DNA of 64,000 nt from Pomacea canaliculata (GCF_003073045.1 NC_037596.1:28432392-28496391); one strand, 5' to 3'. Shown: positions 1 to 12,688, counted from the stretch's first letter. Translations and numbers: made by a program. Notes: generated by a model not told the origin, from the sequence alone.

Positions 1-1521
1 GCCAAATGAAAACGCGGAATCATGGTTGACAGGGTTCGACTGTCACTCCCCACGGCAACCTAATCTTGCATGGGAACAAGATGTACACTAATCAGAATTC
101 AGTCGACAACAGTTTTCTCTTTACGGCTCACATGTGCCCACCCCAGCTCTTCCACGGACAAAAGATTGTATAATGTCTAACATAAAGTAAAGCCATAATA
201 ATGTATTTAACATACAAAAGATACAAATAGAGATAAACAACAAAGTGGCTCATCTGGAGGGGTCCTGTTACTTTACAGCCTCATAAGTCACTGTGGGTGT
301 AGGGGTTTGTCCAGGACGCTCAACTCTGCGAATAGTTTTCAAATATACAGTACTAGGAAAGTTTTACAAGGGAGACAATCCAGTTGAAATGGCCACGAGC
401 TAAGATTTCAATGATTCCACTCTGCTTAAATAATACATATTATATATTAAATATGATTAGTTTTTGTTTAGTATTTATTGATGTCCATGTTATTGTTTTT
501 TTAGTAGGAAACAAGTTTTATTTTTAAGTGATTTTTTTTTTGAGGTAACGGGATTTTCGAAAGTCATGTAACCAAGTCACTTGTTTTCCAGGAAACACGA
601 TACAAGATGAAGAGAGACTCCAGCAATGGGTCTCCTTGCTGTCCGATCTTCTCATGATGTACAGTTGTTAACTCCCAGGTGTCATGATGATTGTCTCTAT
701 GGAAATCTGAAATTGTTCAGCGCCATATTCTGCACAGAATCCAGAAACACCTTCCGACAAGAGAGGTGGAAAAAGCTCACGTGATTTTCTCTGCATTTCC
801 AGAAAAGGCTAATAATTTTTTATTCCACTCCATCAACCATACAGGTGTATGTCTTGTTTTCTTTGACTCCCAACACTGGTTTTTCTAACATAACCTCCTC
901 TCTAACAACCCTCCATCACCCGCCTCCAGCCGTGACACTAAGTGAGCGGAGTTATTTACAGCAGGCGGCAGGTGTGCTTCTTGTTTGCCGAGCTTGGTAT
1001 GATCTGCGGTTCTCTTGCACTTTCTCTCTTTTTTCCAGAATTAATTTGTTACATCTGTCGTTACATGTGTCGTTTTCAGTATAAAAAAATGTGAAAAGCC
1101 ATCATGTTTGCTTTCAATTTTTAATATATTATTATACTGTGATAAATTTTTAATCCTTTCGTCTTGCGTGTTTATGTATGCCTGCGGGTGTGTGTGTGTG
1201 TGCGCGCGTATACGAGCTTACAGAAATATATCAATCTGTGTTTACATGACGAAGGTCGTACTGTTCATATTTTTTTGCTTTAACATTAGTGTGTGTCTTG
1301 AGAAACCTCTCTTCTCTTAAAAATGTCGAAAAAAGGGAAAGAACATTTGTGTAATATTACTGCCACGCTGTCACTCATACCTTGTATTCACCTCAATAAT
1401 CTCAACACAACTTCGATTTCAAGTTGAGCGTGCGGTCACCTGTCAATATCAAATAAGAAGTCTAGTAAACATTAATTATCAAATTTAATCCTGACATATG
1501 TCTGGTTACTCATCCACAGAC

Positions 1522-1605
1522 TATATAAACTGTCCTGCAATCTTCCTAAAACACAACCAGAGCTCAAGCATTCTTTATTCTACTCCCGTTTCTGCACTTT
1601 AAGTG
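1522..1605 (+). promoter_or_regulatory. TATA box and 5' UTR exon of EF-hand gene 1
   Basis: TATATAAA lies at 1522-1529. A non-coding leader exon should start about 30 bases later and ends at 1605 before a GTAAGT donor. It joins an acceptor at 2416, so the second UTR piece is 2417-2431, immediately before the start codon. The same arrangement is kept in the duplicate copy. Confidence 0.65.
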
Positions 1606-2431
1606 GTAAGTATATATATATTTAAAATAGTAAATAAAAGGTGAAGTATTTGTCATGGCATCTAAAAATATAGGTAATGTAGTGTTAAATAATTTGTGTC
1701 AAACTTCCAACAAAGTAAAACTAATTCTTGCTAGATTTTCGAAAAGTGCAAAAAACCATAGCTGATTGATACATTTAATTTAGAGTTATTTATAAATTTG
1801 TTTAAAACTTATGCTTTAAATATTCTCAGATTGAAGAATTAATTATATAAACATTTATATCAGCTTGTACGCATACATCTATTGGCTCTTTGAGCGATTG
1901 AGCTCGTCTGTTAGCGTCCATTAATAAACACAAACACAGATATTACTCGCCGCTTAGGTCATGTTGTAACTAATGGTCAGTAGTTCTGATTGAAGCATCC
2001 GTCTTACTCTTTTTCTTTTGCCATCACTTCACTTTCTTTATCATCGTCGATCCCTATTTTAAACAAATTATCTTATTATAACCATACTTATTAATATTTA
2101 AAATTGTACTGCTCTTTAGAGACGTGTAAATATTTTAAAATAAAACATTTTAATTTTCTCCGACACCAATTCTAAATATTATAGAAAATTACTCATATTA
2201 TTAATAACTGACTTACAGAAGTGTTTAATTTTCATATTAAATAACATTCAAAAATGATCTATAAACACGTTGATTATAAAACTTTGAAGAACCTCATAAA
2301 TACTAAAAATGTCTTAGGTAACTTGTCTCGTTGTAAGAGAAAGTATTTACAGATTAAAATATTTTAAAAAACCATAACATAACAATACTTTTTTTCTGAC
2401 TGCTCGCTTTTTGCAGATTAATCGGATCAGA

Positions 2432-3742
2432 ATGAAAATCATCATCATTTTCGGACTTCTGGCGACTGCTCTTAGCGAAACCATGTTTCAGAGAGGGTAA
2501 AAATTTATGAAAATAGCTAAACATATTATTTTGTTTAAAGAGATGTGGAATAAAATGTTTTCAGGTCTGATCAGATATTATAATGTGAAGACACAAAAAG
2601 CCTTTGTTAAAATGCATCAAAATGATAGTAACACAATTTTAGTTCATTACAGAAATGTAAGAGAAATAAACTGCACACAGACGTATACAAAACACAAATG
2701 AGCACGCAAAAAAAAAAAAACACGAACACACACAAAATATCACTTTCAGTTGCAGAAAAATTAGCTAAGTCCACTTCGTCAAATTTCATGTTATGAAAGT
2801 AATAAAAAAAAACCTTAATTTTTGATATTTTCAGCTTTTCCAACGATGCACAGCTCGCAAATTTTAAAGGTCTGGACCTTAATGGCGATGAAATTATCCG
2901 TATGAGTGAACTGTTCACCATGAGAAGGAGAGCTGATACGAACGGTACTTTTTCGATACTTTCATGTTCGTCAATGTTTGTTTCACTTCTCTTCGTGTTT
3001 CATGAAAAATGTAATACCATATTGAAAGAATTTAATAAATTTTGCAGATGATGGACTGTTGAGCTTTGAAGAGTTTACAAATGACTCTCCTCCAGATCTT
3101 CCTCCTCTTCAAAATCAAATCTTCTTCAACTTTGTGGACAATCTAGACTCCAGCGTCGACGGCGTGATCGATTCCTCGTTCACTTGCATACATTTCAGCA
3201 TCTTGGATGTGGACAGTGAGAAACCCTTCTTCTAAATCAGTTCTATCATTCCTACAATAAAAGGGTATTTAGATACAATAAGAGGTCGTAGGGTAAACTT
3301 TAAATAAGGATTTGTTGTTCGAAACTTATCAATGTTTGAAATATGTTGATCTATGTAAACTGTGTAGCGGTTGAACTATTTTTTTAGGTGCATGTCACCC
3401 TGCCTAAACATCTCGATTGTATTTATCTTTCCAGACAACAGGAAAGTAACTTTTCAAGAATATAAAAACCTCTCCGAGCAGGTAAGCTCATCATATTCTA
3501 GACATTTGGTGACATATAATGACAGAAAAGTCCAGATAGATAAAAAGGTTATACAATTTAGTGAAGGACTAAACTTTTTCCAAAGATATTACTTCTTGGG
3601 CTAGCAGAGGTGAGCTTTAACTGTAATTTGCTGAGTCAAAATCAAAATAACCCATTCTGCGGCCTTCAATGTTTCTTTCCAGGACAAGATCATCTGCACA
3701 TGCTGCTACAAATTGCAAGAAATCTGCATTTTTAGAAACTAA
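2432..3742 (+). CDS. Small secreted EF-hand protein 1
   Basis: Five coding exons: 2432-2496, 2835-2944, 3048-3215, 3435-3481 and 3683-3742, with consistent phases and a total of 450 nt (149 residues). The N-terminus is a hydrophobic signal peptide (MKIIIIFGLLATALS). Four EF-hand positions follow. EF1 is around DLNGDEIIRMSE, EF2 is DTNDDGLLSFEE with all usual calcium ligands, EF3 around DNLDSSVDGVID is degenerate, and EF4 is DVDNNRKVTFQE. The C-terminus is cysteine-rich (ICTCCYKLQEIC). It is probably an extracellular calcium-binding protein. The minus-strand genes near 33 and 62 kb share the first four exon lengths exactly, which supports the model. The precise function is unknown to me. Confidence 0.85.
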
Positions 3743-3825
3743 AGGTTAACTTATAGTCTTCGAAAATTAAAACCACTTTTATGGATTAAATAGTAAATGA
3801 CTTTTAACTAAATATTCACGTGAAG

Positions 3826-4110
3826 ACAGGAAGGCGAATAACCGAGTGGTTAGAGCTCTGGTGTCCGAACGGACAGCGCGCTGGTTTGATGCCTGATTAG
3901 CGCAGCAAACTTCATCAAGTCGATCTAGCTGGCAGAAAAGTGTACCTGACTATATAAGAAGTTAATAAAAGTAAGGCCGGGATGGACAGAAGACAATCAC
4001 AGCCCTCAGAAAAATGTCCCAAAGAATGTGTGTGGTCTCTTGCATCTCACTCTGCTACTACACGTAAAGGTTAAGGGATGGCCTAAGCCTTACCTCTAAG
4101 ACGATATATA
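3826..4110 (+). mobile_element. tRNA-derived SINE, copy in duplication unit 1
   Basis: The head resembles a tRNA gene. An A-box-like sequence (TGGTTAGAGCT) is at 3847-3857 and a B-box-like sequence (GGTTTGATGCC) at 3883-3893, after a Leu/Ser-type start (CCGAGTGGTTAGAG). The body then becomes unrelated to tRNA. The right edge is approximate. The same element sits at the matching place in copy 2, so it inserted before the duplication. Confidence 0.7.
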
Positions 4111-4650
4111 AATGAAATATTCTGAAAGATGCAGATTTGTTTGCATGTATCATTTTTTTATGTTGCCAGATACACAACCACCTTAAAAAAGAGCTGAAGG
4201 ACATCGCGGGATGTTGACAATCTGTTGCAATGATGTGCAAAAGAAGCTCTAAATAAATGCAAATTTGTCGAAAAAAAAGCAAATTTATGTTTGTTTATTT
4301 ATTGTGTCAGTTAGGGGAGTGATGTTTTTTAAACTATATATGCATTTTCATTTCTGATGCTAGTGTTTTTATTTTACTTTTCTAAATTTTCTGTCTTTTT
4401 AATGTCTCTGTAGCATTTCATTCCTAACCTCTGATGTTTTTAGATTATAAAATTACGGTAGCTGAGCTAACAACAAAACTGTTTTTTAAAAATATTTTAA
4501 GCAGTTTACAGCATTAAAATTTTCAACAAAAAAAACAATAACGACACAAATACAACATTGGCATTCACAATAAATTTCACAAAGGAAGTAAAAAGATTAA
4601 AGACTAAAAGAGAGCAGAACACTTTACGTAAGTAAAGTTCTCTAATTTCC

Positions 4651-5149
4651 ACCGGAATTGAAAAAGGCCGCTTACAGCAGACGACGTTTGACGTAATATT
4701 CCAGTGTCATTGTATTTGGCTACTTACTATTAAAATTGTAGGTGCATAGCTTATATGAAATAAAATTTAAAAAAATATTAAGACAGTTTTAAGTAGTTAC
4801 GTTTCCGTAGATTTCAACAATCAAGCAGGCCAATAAACATAACTACTATTTAAGCATACCTGTAATAATACATGCCTTATATTTACTTTGGCTGAGGAAA
4901 TTCATTGGCAAGTTTTATACTCCACTTTCTTTAAAACAAATTAGGATTTTAATAGAGTAAAAATCTCCTTTACCATACTTCTTGTTTGCCACTAATGTGT
5001 GAACTTTAAGTCAAAGTTTTCTAGAAAAGAGTGAGCAAACACATGCTGCCAGTGACAGCCAGGCGGTAACTATCAAGTAATATCTCACCGCCTTCACGTG
5101 TTGTTTGACACTATTTCAATATTTCTGTTTCAATGTTCTGCATTTTTAC
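4651..5149. other. Spacer between duplication copies
   Basis: About 500 bp of AT-rich sequence without a credible exon. It is present once, after the aligned part of copy 1 and before copy 2. Confidence 0.6.
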
Positions 5150-6542
5150 GCCAAATGAAAACACCGGACCCATGGTTGACAGTATTCGACTGTCACTCCC
5201 CACGTCAACCTAATCGTGCATGGGAACAAGATGTACACTAATCAGACTTCAGTCGACAACAGTTTTCTCTTTACGGCTCACATGTGCCAACCCCAGCTCT
5301 TCCACGGACAAAAGATTGTATAATGTCTAACATAAAGTACAGCCATAATAATGTATTTAACATACAAAAGATACAAATAGAGATAAACAACAAAGTGGCT
5401 CATATGGAGGGGTCCTGTTACTTTACAGCCTCATAAGTCAATGTGGGTGTAGGGGTTTGTCCAGGACGCTCAACTCTGCGAATAGTTTTCAAATATACAG
5501 TACTAGGAAAGTTTTACAAGGGAGACAATCCAGTTGAAATGGTAAGTCATGTAACCAAGTCACTCTTTTTCCAGGAAACACGATACAAGATGTAGAGAGA
5601 CTCCAGCATTGCTGGTCTCCTTGCTGTCCGATCTTCTCATGATGTACAGTTGTTAACTCCCAGGTGTCATGATGAGTATCTTTATGGAAATCTGAAATTG
5701 TTCAGCGCCATATTCTGCACATAATCCACAAACACCTTCCGACCAGAGACGTGGAAAAAGTACACGTGATTTTCTCTGCATTTCCAGAAAAGGCTAATAA
5801 TTTTTTATTCCACTTCATTAACCATACAGGTGTATGTCTTGTTTTCTTTGACTCCCAACACTGGTTTCTCTAACCCTAACCTCCTCTCGAACAACCCTCC
5901 ATCACCCGCCTCCAGCCGTGACACTAAGTGAGCGGAGTTCACGCCCCTCAACATCTCACTCCTTCCTTTATTTACAGCAGGCGGCAGGTGTGCTTCTTGT
6001 TTGACGATGTTGGTATGATTTGCGGTTCTCTTGCACTTTCTCTCTTTTTTCCAGAATTAATTTGTTACATCTGTCGTTACATGTGTCGTTTTCAGTAAAA
6101 AATTTGAAAAGTCATCATGCTTGCTTTCAATTTTTAATATATTATTATACTGTGATAATTTTTTAAGCCTTTCGTCTTGCGTGTTTATGTATGCTTGCGG
6201 GTGTGTGTGTGTGTGTGCGCGCGCGCGTATATGAGCTTACAGAAAAATATCGAGATTTTAGTTTACATGACGACGGTCGTACTGTTCATATTCGTTTGCT
6301 TTAACATTGATGTGTGTCTTGAGAAACCTCTCTTCTCTTAAAAATGTCGAAAAAAGGGAAAGAATATTTGTGTAATATTACTGCCACGCTGTCACTCATA
6401 CCTTGTATTCACCTCAATAATCTCAACACAACTTCGATTTCAGGTTGAGCGTGCGGTCACCTGTCAATATCAAATAAGATGTCTAGTAAACATTAATTAT
6501 CAGGCTTAATCCTGACATATGTCTGGTTACTCATCCACAGAC

Positions 6543-6626
6543 TATATAAACTGTCCTGCAATCTTCCTAAAACACAACCAGAGCTCAAGCATTCTTGATT
6601 CTACTCACGTTTCTGCACTTTAAGTG
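6543..6626 (+). promoter_or_regulatory. TATA box and 5' UTR exon of EF-hand gene 2
   Basis: TATATAAA is at 6543-6550 and the leader exon ends at 6626 before a GTAAGT donor. The second UTR piece is 7539-7553. All elements match gene 1, so the promoter was duplicated intact. Confidence 0.65.
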
Positions 6627-7553
6627 GTAAGTATATATATATATTTAAAATAGTAAATAAAAGGTGAAGTATTTGTCATGGCATCTACAAATATAGGTAA
6701 TGTAGAATTAAATAATTTTGTGTCAAACTTCCAACAAAGTAAAACTAATTCTTACTAGATTTTCGAAAGGTGCAAAATTCCATAGCTGATTGATACATTT
6801 AATTTAGAGTTATTTATAAATTTGTTTAAAACTTATGCTTTAAATATTCTCAAACCGGATTTAAAATCATGATTTGTATAAAAGCAGATACGTGTTAACA
6901 GATGTAATGAAAGAATTAATTATATAAACACTTATATCAGCTTGTACTCATACATCTATTGGCTCTTTGAGTGATTTACTCACAGATGATTGAGCTCGTC
7001 TGTTAGCGTCCATTAATAAACACAAACACAGATATTACTCGCCGCTTAGGTCATGTTGTAACTAGTGGTCAGTAGTTCTGATTGAAGCATCCGTCTTACG
7101 CTTTTTCTTTTGCCATCACTTCACTTTCTTTATCATCGTCGATCCATATTTTAAACAAATTATCTTATTATAACCATACTAATTAATATTTAAAATTTTA
7201 CTGCTCTTTAGAGACGTGTAAATAATTTAAAATAAAAACATTTTAATTTTCTCCGACACCAATTCCAAATATTACAGCCAATTACTCATATTATTAATAA
7301 ATGACTTACAGAAGTGTTTAATTTTAATATTAAATAACATTCAAAAATGATCTATAAGCGCGTTCATTATGAAATTTTGAAGAACCTCAATAAATACTAA
7401 AAATGTCTTAGGTAACTTGTCTCGTTGTAAGAGAAAGTATTTACATATTAAAATTAACAAACAAAAAAAACAACAAAAAAAAAAACCCTAAAAACATAAC
7501 ATAATAATACTTTTTTCCTGACTGCCCGCTTTTTGCAGATTAATCAGATCAGA

Positions 7554-8879
7554 ATGAAAATCATCATCATTTTCGGACTTTTGGCGACTGCTCTTAGCGA
7601 AACCATGTTTCAGAGAGGGTAATAATTTATGAAAACAGCTAAACATTTTATTTTGTCTAAAGAGATGTGAAAAGAAAATGTTGTCAGGTCTGATCAGATA
7701 TTATAATGTGAAGACACAAAAAGCCTTTGTTAAAATGTATCAAAATGATAGTAACACAATTTTAGTTCAGTACAGAAATGTAAGAGAAATAAACTGCACA
7801 CAGACGTATACAAAACACAAACGAACACGCAAAAGAAAAAAAGAAAGAAACAAACCAAAAAACACAAAATATAACTTTCAGTTGCAGAAAAATTAGCTAA
7901 GTCCACTTCGTCAAATTTCATGTTATGAAAGTAAGAAAAACACTTAATTTTTGATATTTTTAGCTTTTCCAACGATGCACAGCTCGCAAATTTTAAAGCT
8001 CTGGACCTTAATGGCGATGACAGTATCCGTATGAGTGAAGTGTTCACTGTGATGAGGAGAGCTGATACGAACGGTACTTTTTCGATACTTTCATGTTCGT
8101 CAATGTTTATTTCACTGCTCTTCGTGTTTCCTGAAAAATGTAATACCGTATTGAAAGAATTTAATAAATTTTGCAGATGATGGACTGTTGAGCTTTGAAG
8201 AGTTTAGAAATTTAGATCCTCCAGATGTTCCTCCTCTTCAAACTCAAATCGCCTTTAACCTTATGGACAATCTCGACTCCAGCATCGATGGCCTGATCGA
8301 TTCACCAATCACTTGCATATATTTCAGCCTCTTGGATGTGGACAGTGAGAAACCCTTCTTCTAAATCAGTTCTATCATTCCTACAATAAAAGGGTATTTA
8401 GATACAATAAGAGGTCGTAGGGTAAACTTTAAATAAGGATTTGTTGTTCACTACTTATCAATGTTTGAAATATGTTGATCTTTGTAAACTGTGTAGCAGT
8501 TGAACTATGTTTTAGGTGCATGTCACCCTGCCTAAACATCTCGATTGTATTTATCTTTCCAGACAACAGGAAAGTAACTTTTCAAGAATATAAAAACCTC
8601 ACTCAGCAGGTAAGTTCATCATATTCTAAACATTCGGTGACATATATAATGACAGAAAAGTCTAGATAGATAAAAAGGTTATACAATTTAGTGAAGGACT
8701 AAACTTTTTCAAGAGAGATTACTTCTTGGGCTAGCAGAGGTGAGCTTTTACTATAATTTGCCGAGTCAAAATTAAAATAACCCATTCTGCGGCCTTCAAT
8801 GTTTGTTTCCAAGACAAGATCATCTGCACATGCTGCTACAAATTGCAAGAAATCTGCATTTTTAGAAACTAAAGGTTAA
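7554..8879 (+). CDS. Small secreted EF-hand protein 2, altered C-terminus
   Basis: Duplicate of the gene at 2432. Exons are 7554-7618, 7964-8073, 8177-8344, 8563-8609 and 8814-8879, predicting 151 residues. The signal peptide is identical to gene 1. EF1 is closer to consensus here (DLNGDDSIRMSE), EF2 is unchanged and EF4 is kept. The last acceptor differs: gene 1 reads TTCCAG followed by GACAAG, while this copy reads TTCCAAGACAAG, so the first usable AG is one base downstream. The last exon is then read in another frame and gives TRSSAHAATNCKKSAFLETKG-type sequence instead of the cysteine-rich tail. The frame stays open to a stop at 8877-8879. It could be a functional variant or early decay. 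Confidence 0.78.
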
Positions 8880-8955
8880 CTTATAGTCTTCGAAAATTAA
8901 AACCACTTTTATGGATTAAATAGTAAATGACTTTTAACTAAATATTCACGTGAAG

Positions 8956-9230
8956 ACAGGAAGGCGAATAGCCGAGTGGTTAGAGTTCTGGTGTCCGCAC
9001 GAAACGGTTCGATGCCTGATTAGCGCAGCAAACTTCATCAAGTCGACCTAGCTGGCAGAAAAGTGTACCTGACTATATAAGAAGTTAGGAAAAGTAAGGC
9101 CGGGATTGACAGAAGACAATCACAGCCCTCAAAAAAATGTCGCAAAGAATGTGTGTGGTCTCTTGCATCACACTCTGCTACTACACGTAAAGGTTAAGGG
9201 ATGGCCTAAGCCTTACCTCTAAGACGATAT
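8956..9230 (+). mobile_element. tRNA-derived SINE, copy in duplication unit 2
   Basis: Paralogue of the SINE at 3826. The A-box-like motif is at 8977-8987. The B-box-like motif (GGTTCGATGCC, 9006-9016) is closer to consensus than in copy 1. About 14 bases between the boxes are missing compared with copy 1. Confidence 0.7.
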
Positions 9231-9775
9231 ATAAATGAAATATTCTGAAAGATGCAGATTTGTTTGCATGTATCATTTTTTTTATATTGCCAGATGCACA
9301 ACCACCAAGAGCTGAAGGACATCGGGGGATGTTGACAATCTGTTGCGATGATGTGCAAAAGAAGCTCCAAATAAATGGAAATTTTGTCCAAAAAAATAGC
9401 AAATTTATGTTTGTTTATTTATTTATTGTGTCTTTTAGGGGTGTAATGGATTTTTGAAAAAATATCTGCATTTTCATTTCTGATGCTAGTGTTTTTATTT
9501 TACTTTTTTTAATTTTCTGTCTTTTTAATGTCTCTCTAGCATTTCATTCCTAACCTCTGATGTTTTTAGATTATAAAATTACGGTAGCTGAGCTAACAAT
9601 CAAAACTGTTTTTTAAAAATATTTTAAGCAGTTTACAGCATTAAGATTTTTAACAACCAAAAAAACCCCAATAACGACACAAATACAACATTGGCATTCA
9701 CAATAAATTTCATAAAGGAAGTAAAAAGATTAAAGAGAGTAGAAAACTTTACGTAAGTAGAGTTCTCTAATTTCT

Positions 9776-11349
9776 ACAGCGTTTCTGACCGTGTTTTGGA
9801 ATTTTTGAAAGCTTTGACAGGTTTTTTTTTCATCTTTATCGTCCTAGTCATCATAACTCCTTACATTCTTCGTTTCTCGTGTGATCTTATCAACTTGCCC
9901 TGGTTTTAGTCGTCGCTGAGTTTCTTAAATTTTATCTTTTCTTTTTTCGCTATTTCCGCTCCTGCCTGTGCAAAGTCTCAAATTGAGCAAAGAACAAAAA
10001 AGACCTAAAGCTAAAGAAATATGTTAGAGACAACACTAAGAAAAGACAAATAAATCTCACAAACATTTAGCATAGACTCGTAAGTACTTTTAGTGATTTA
10101 GTGATTCACACAATTTATTCAAGAGAAAGCTGTGCAAACGATAGTTGAATGACAGTTAACAGCAATTATTTGAAAGCCGGTCTTAAGCAATGGCTCCCAT
10201 CTGCTAAATAATATGTACTTTTATTTTTTTCGGGTATCTAAAGCCGTCCCCATAAAGTGAATTTGGGTTTCTTTTAATTGTACCGCCTTTCAACAAGACA
10301 TTCCCATGGGACGCATTTGGGATTCTTCTAATCTGAAATATTAAAATACTATGTACAATAGAACATTTCTGCCTATTTTGTAATACTATAAGAGACAAAA
10401 GAAAAACTGCATTGATATTATTTTTTTTTAGGCCCTTCGCCTACAGGTAACAAAGGTCGCCCACAGAGCGACACATCTCTGACATCTCGGCTCATTGCCT
10501 CACAAGCCTGGTGTACTGTGATGTGGATGCTGTGACAGACCGACTGTGACCCAAGTGACCGAAGAGTGTGCACGTGACAACAGTGAGAACTTAGTCAAGA
10601 GTGAAAATAAACACTAGGAAACCATACTGTGTCTTTGATTTAAAGTTCAACTACCGGTGAACTGTCGACATTTGTTTGCATTTTAATGTAGTTAGAACGA
10701 GTGGTTGGGAAATAGTTAAAATCGACCAAGCATTTTAATGATCGTCAAGCACATTACAGTACAGTATTTTGCTGTTAATGTCTGACCTGGTGACCGAAGA
10801 CTAAACTACACTACCTGCTTTATAGTTATATTCTATTTAAATCACTATATATCATCATGTTAGGAGTCCGTGTATCCACATCAAGAAATCTTTCCAGAGG
10901 GTATGTAAGCACTTTTTCAATTTTCGTACAAACAAGTTCATTGAAGCCTCAAACTTGTGCTCAGCAGCATAAGTTCCCTCTAATTCGCATGTCAACAAAA
11001 CACATCTACAGAATCAATGTCTATCTTTTACAGTGTATTAATAATGTAAACAATACTTTTTTGTATTAGCAGTTAGGTCTTCAGATGCACGAGAAAAGCT
11101 TCGCCTAGGGGAGAAATAAAGGTGCTGTTGAGTTGTGAGGTCACCAGGTCAACTTTTACTTTTACCAGCTGGCACCAGGAACTCTTTCTTTCTCTCCCTT
11201 CGCTCCAACGTAGAGGTATAGAGCCTTATAAGCAAAGTTGCACACTGCACTTTTGTGTGCCTTTACATTAATACTAAGATATACACACTTTTATGCACAG
11301 ATCAAACGGACATTTCCCATTCTATCATTCAACTTATTCACCCAGATTG
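9776..11349. other. Gene-poor region after the duplication
   Basis: I see no supported gene here. A segment near 10434-10620 has slightly higher GC, begins after a pyrimidine-rich AG and ends near an AATAAA-like sequence, so it might be an orphan 3' exon. A short open frame at 10857 reaches a GTATGT donor after 14 codons. Neither can be linked to other exons. Confidence 0.4.
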
Positions 11350-11653
11350 TGAAAGCTACCAACATGGAAGAAGACAGTCCACGCTATAAATGGTATCACT
11401 TAAACGGACTCATTGTGAATGCGGTGTTTTTATTGACAACATGAACAGGATATTGTGATCACGAGGCGCACTGCACAGATCATGCAACGACCTCTCTGCT
11501 CTTAGAAATCATTTATTTGTTAGCCCATTGTACACTTCCTTAGAATTGCGTCTTGTGTAACATATAATGTTTTGTTGTGTTTACTTCATTGCCCATAACA
11601 GCTGTCCTATACCGGTCACAAAACTGTAAACATGTTATTGCTGTCCTACTGGT
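11350..11653. repeat. 304-bp direct repeat, left copy
   Basis: Nearly identical to 12385-12688, beginning TGAAAGC and ending CTACTGGT, with a period of 1,035 bp. Each copy contains a short frame starting ATGGAAGAAGACAG that encodes a hydrophobic stretch with NGLIVNAVFLL before a stop. This faintly recalls one segment of TLC-domain membrane proteins, so the repeat could be a duplicated exon fragment. That reading is weak. Confidence 0.85.
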
Positions 11654-11740
11654 TGTCGAGGGTCGCATGCTGGCTCAGCCCGAGCCTGGGTTCTAGAGGG
11701 GAGGATGGGGTTGCTGCGTCACTGTTATTTGACGCAATTT

Positions 11741-11833
11741 TGCTTTTTTTTTTTTGTTGTTTTTTTTTTTGTTGTTGTTGTTTGTTTGTTTGTTGTTTTT
11801 TTTTTGTTGTTGTTTTTTTTGTTTTTCTTTTTT
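11741..11833. repeat. Poly-T / TTG low-complexity tract
   Basis: A run of T-rich simple sequence with interspersed G. It produces long spurious open frames on both strands (phenylalanine/valine-rich or lysine/threonine-rich), which I reject as genes. Confidence 0.9.
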
Positions 11834-11912
11834 GACGTTTGGGCACGGTTGGAAGAAAGAAAGAGAAGAGAGCGGTCACCAGGGTAAAGAGCTGGAAAAG
11901 GAATATGTTTTG

Positions 11913-12072
11913 AGAACATTCACATAACATCTGTCTATGTGAAAATCCGTTGTAATAACGGAGCAGCGTTTGTCTGAGAGGTATCTGCTTCAAGAACATT
12001 CGAGCAACATTCATGTGTGCGAAAATCCGTTGTGAGAACGGAGCAGCACCTATCTGAGAGGAATCTATTTTG
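11913..12072 (+). repeat. Two-copy tandem repeat, period about 81 bp
   Basis: Two diverged copies begin GAACATTC at 11913 and 11994. Each contains GAAAATCCGTTGT, AACGGAGCAGC and TCTGAGAGG. They lie inside the segment bracketed by the 304-bp direct repeats. Confidence 0.7.
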
Positions 12073-12384
12073 GGTACGAACAGAGAAGGGAGGGAGGGGC
12101 GCTTGGTCGATGTAGGTGTCCCCCTATGTCCCCGACACACTTTTTATTTTTTTTTTTTGTTTCCTCTCTTGTTCCTTTTATTTCATTTTTTTCTGTCTTT
12201 TTTTTGTCTTATTAAATGTGTATTTGTAGCGTTCTCACGTCTGCGTGTCGTTTGTTCTGCAGTTCCTCCCACATTTCAATGGCGTTGTACAATAAAAGGT
12301 GGACGTCAACAGGTCTCGGGTGTTTTAAAGAACCAGAAACTAGATTCACCTAAGGATTTGCAATGGCACTGCCGGTCCCCACAC

Positions 12385-12688
12385 TGAAAGCAACCAACAT
12401 GGAAGAAGACAGTCCACGCTATAAATGGTATCACTTAAACGGACTCATTGTGAATGCGGTGTTTTTGTTGACAACATGAACAGGATATTGTGATCACGAG
12501 GAGCACTGCACAGATCATGCAACGACCTCTCTGCTCTTAGAAATCATTTATTTGTTAGCCCATTGTACACTTCCTTAGAATTGCGTCTTGTTTAACAAAT
12601 AATGTTTCATTGCGTTTACTTCATTGCCCATGAAAGGTGTCCTATATCGGTCACAAAACTGTAAACATGTTATTGCTGTCCTACTGGT
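12385..12688. repeat. 304-bp direct repeat, right copy
   Basis: Second copy of the repeat at 11350, same length, with a handful of substitutions. The 731-bp interval between copies has the low-complexity tract and the 81-bp tandem repeat but no gene that I can support. Confidence 0.85.

Larger units (their letters stand above)
1..4650. repeat. Tandem segmental duplication, copy 1
   Basis: The sequence from base 1 realigns almost base for base with the sequence from 5150, giving a period of about 5,149 bp. Similarity covers the upstream flank, the EF-hand gene, its introns and the SINE behind it, and ends near 4650, after which about 500 bp separate it from copy 2. Copy 1 has an extra segment of roughly 170 bp near 393-563 that is absent from copy 2. 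The true left edge may lie outside the window. The small open frames at 691-1320 fall in this non-coding flank and are not kept between copies, so I do not call them genes. Confidence 0.93.
5150..9775. repeat. Tandem segmental duplication, copy 2
   Basis: This is the second copy of the unit that starts at base 1. It has its own small differences: extra bases near 5938-5966 and a longer segment near 6853-6910. It lacks the 170-bp segment found in copy 1. Similarity ends close to 9775, in the shared motif ACTTTACGTAAGTA followed by TTCTCTAATTTC. Confidence 0.93.

Noticed and set aside
2607-2921. Minus-strand frames of about 105 codons kept in both EF-hand copies (2607-2921 and 7730-8047)
   Set aside because: They are antisense shadows across an intron and exon 2 and are explained by the duplication.
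3826-3900. Possible tRNA gene
   Set aside because: Only A- and B-box resemblance; no acceptor stem pairing, and it continues as a SINE body that recurs in the duplicate.
11646-12140. 164-codon minus-strand frame rich in lysine and threonine
   Set aside because: It is produced by the poly-T/TTG low-complexity tract.
11350-12688. Direct repeats as LTRs of a small element
   Set aside because: Ends are not TG...CA, no primer-binding or polypurine site is seen, and the inside has no coding trace.
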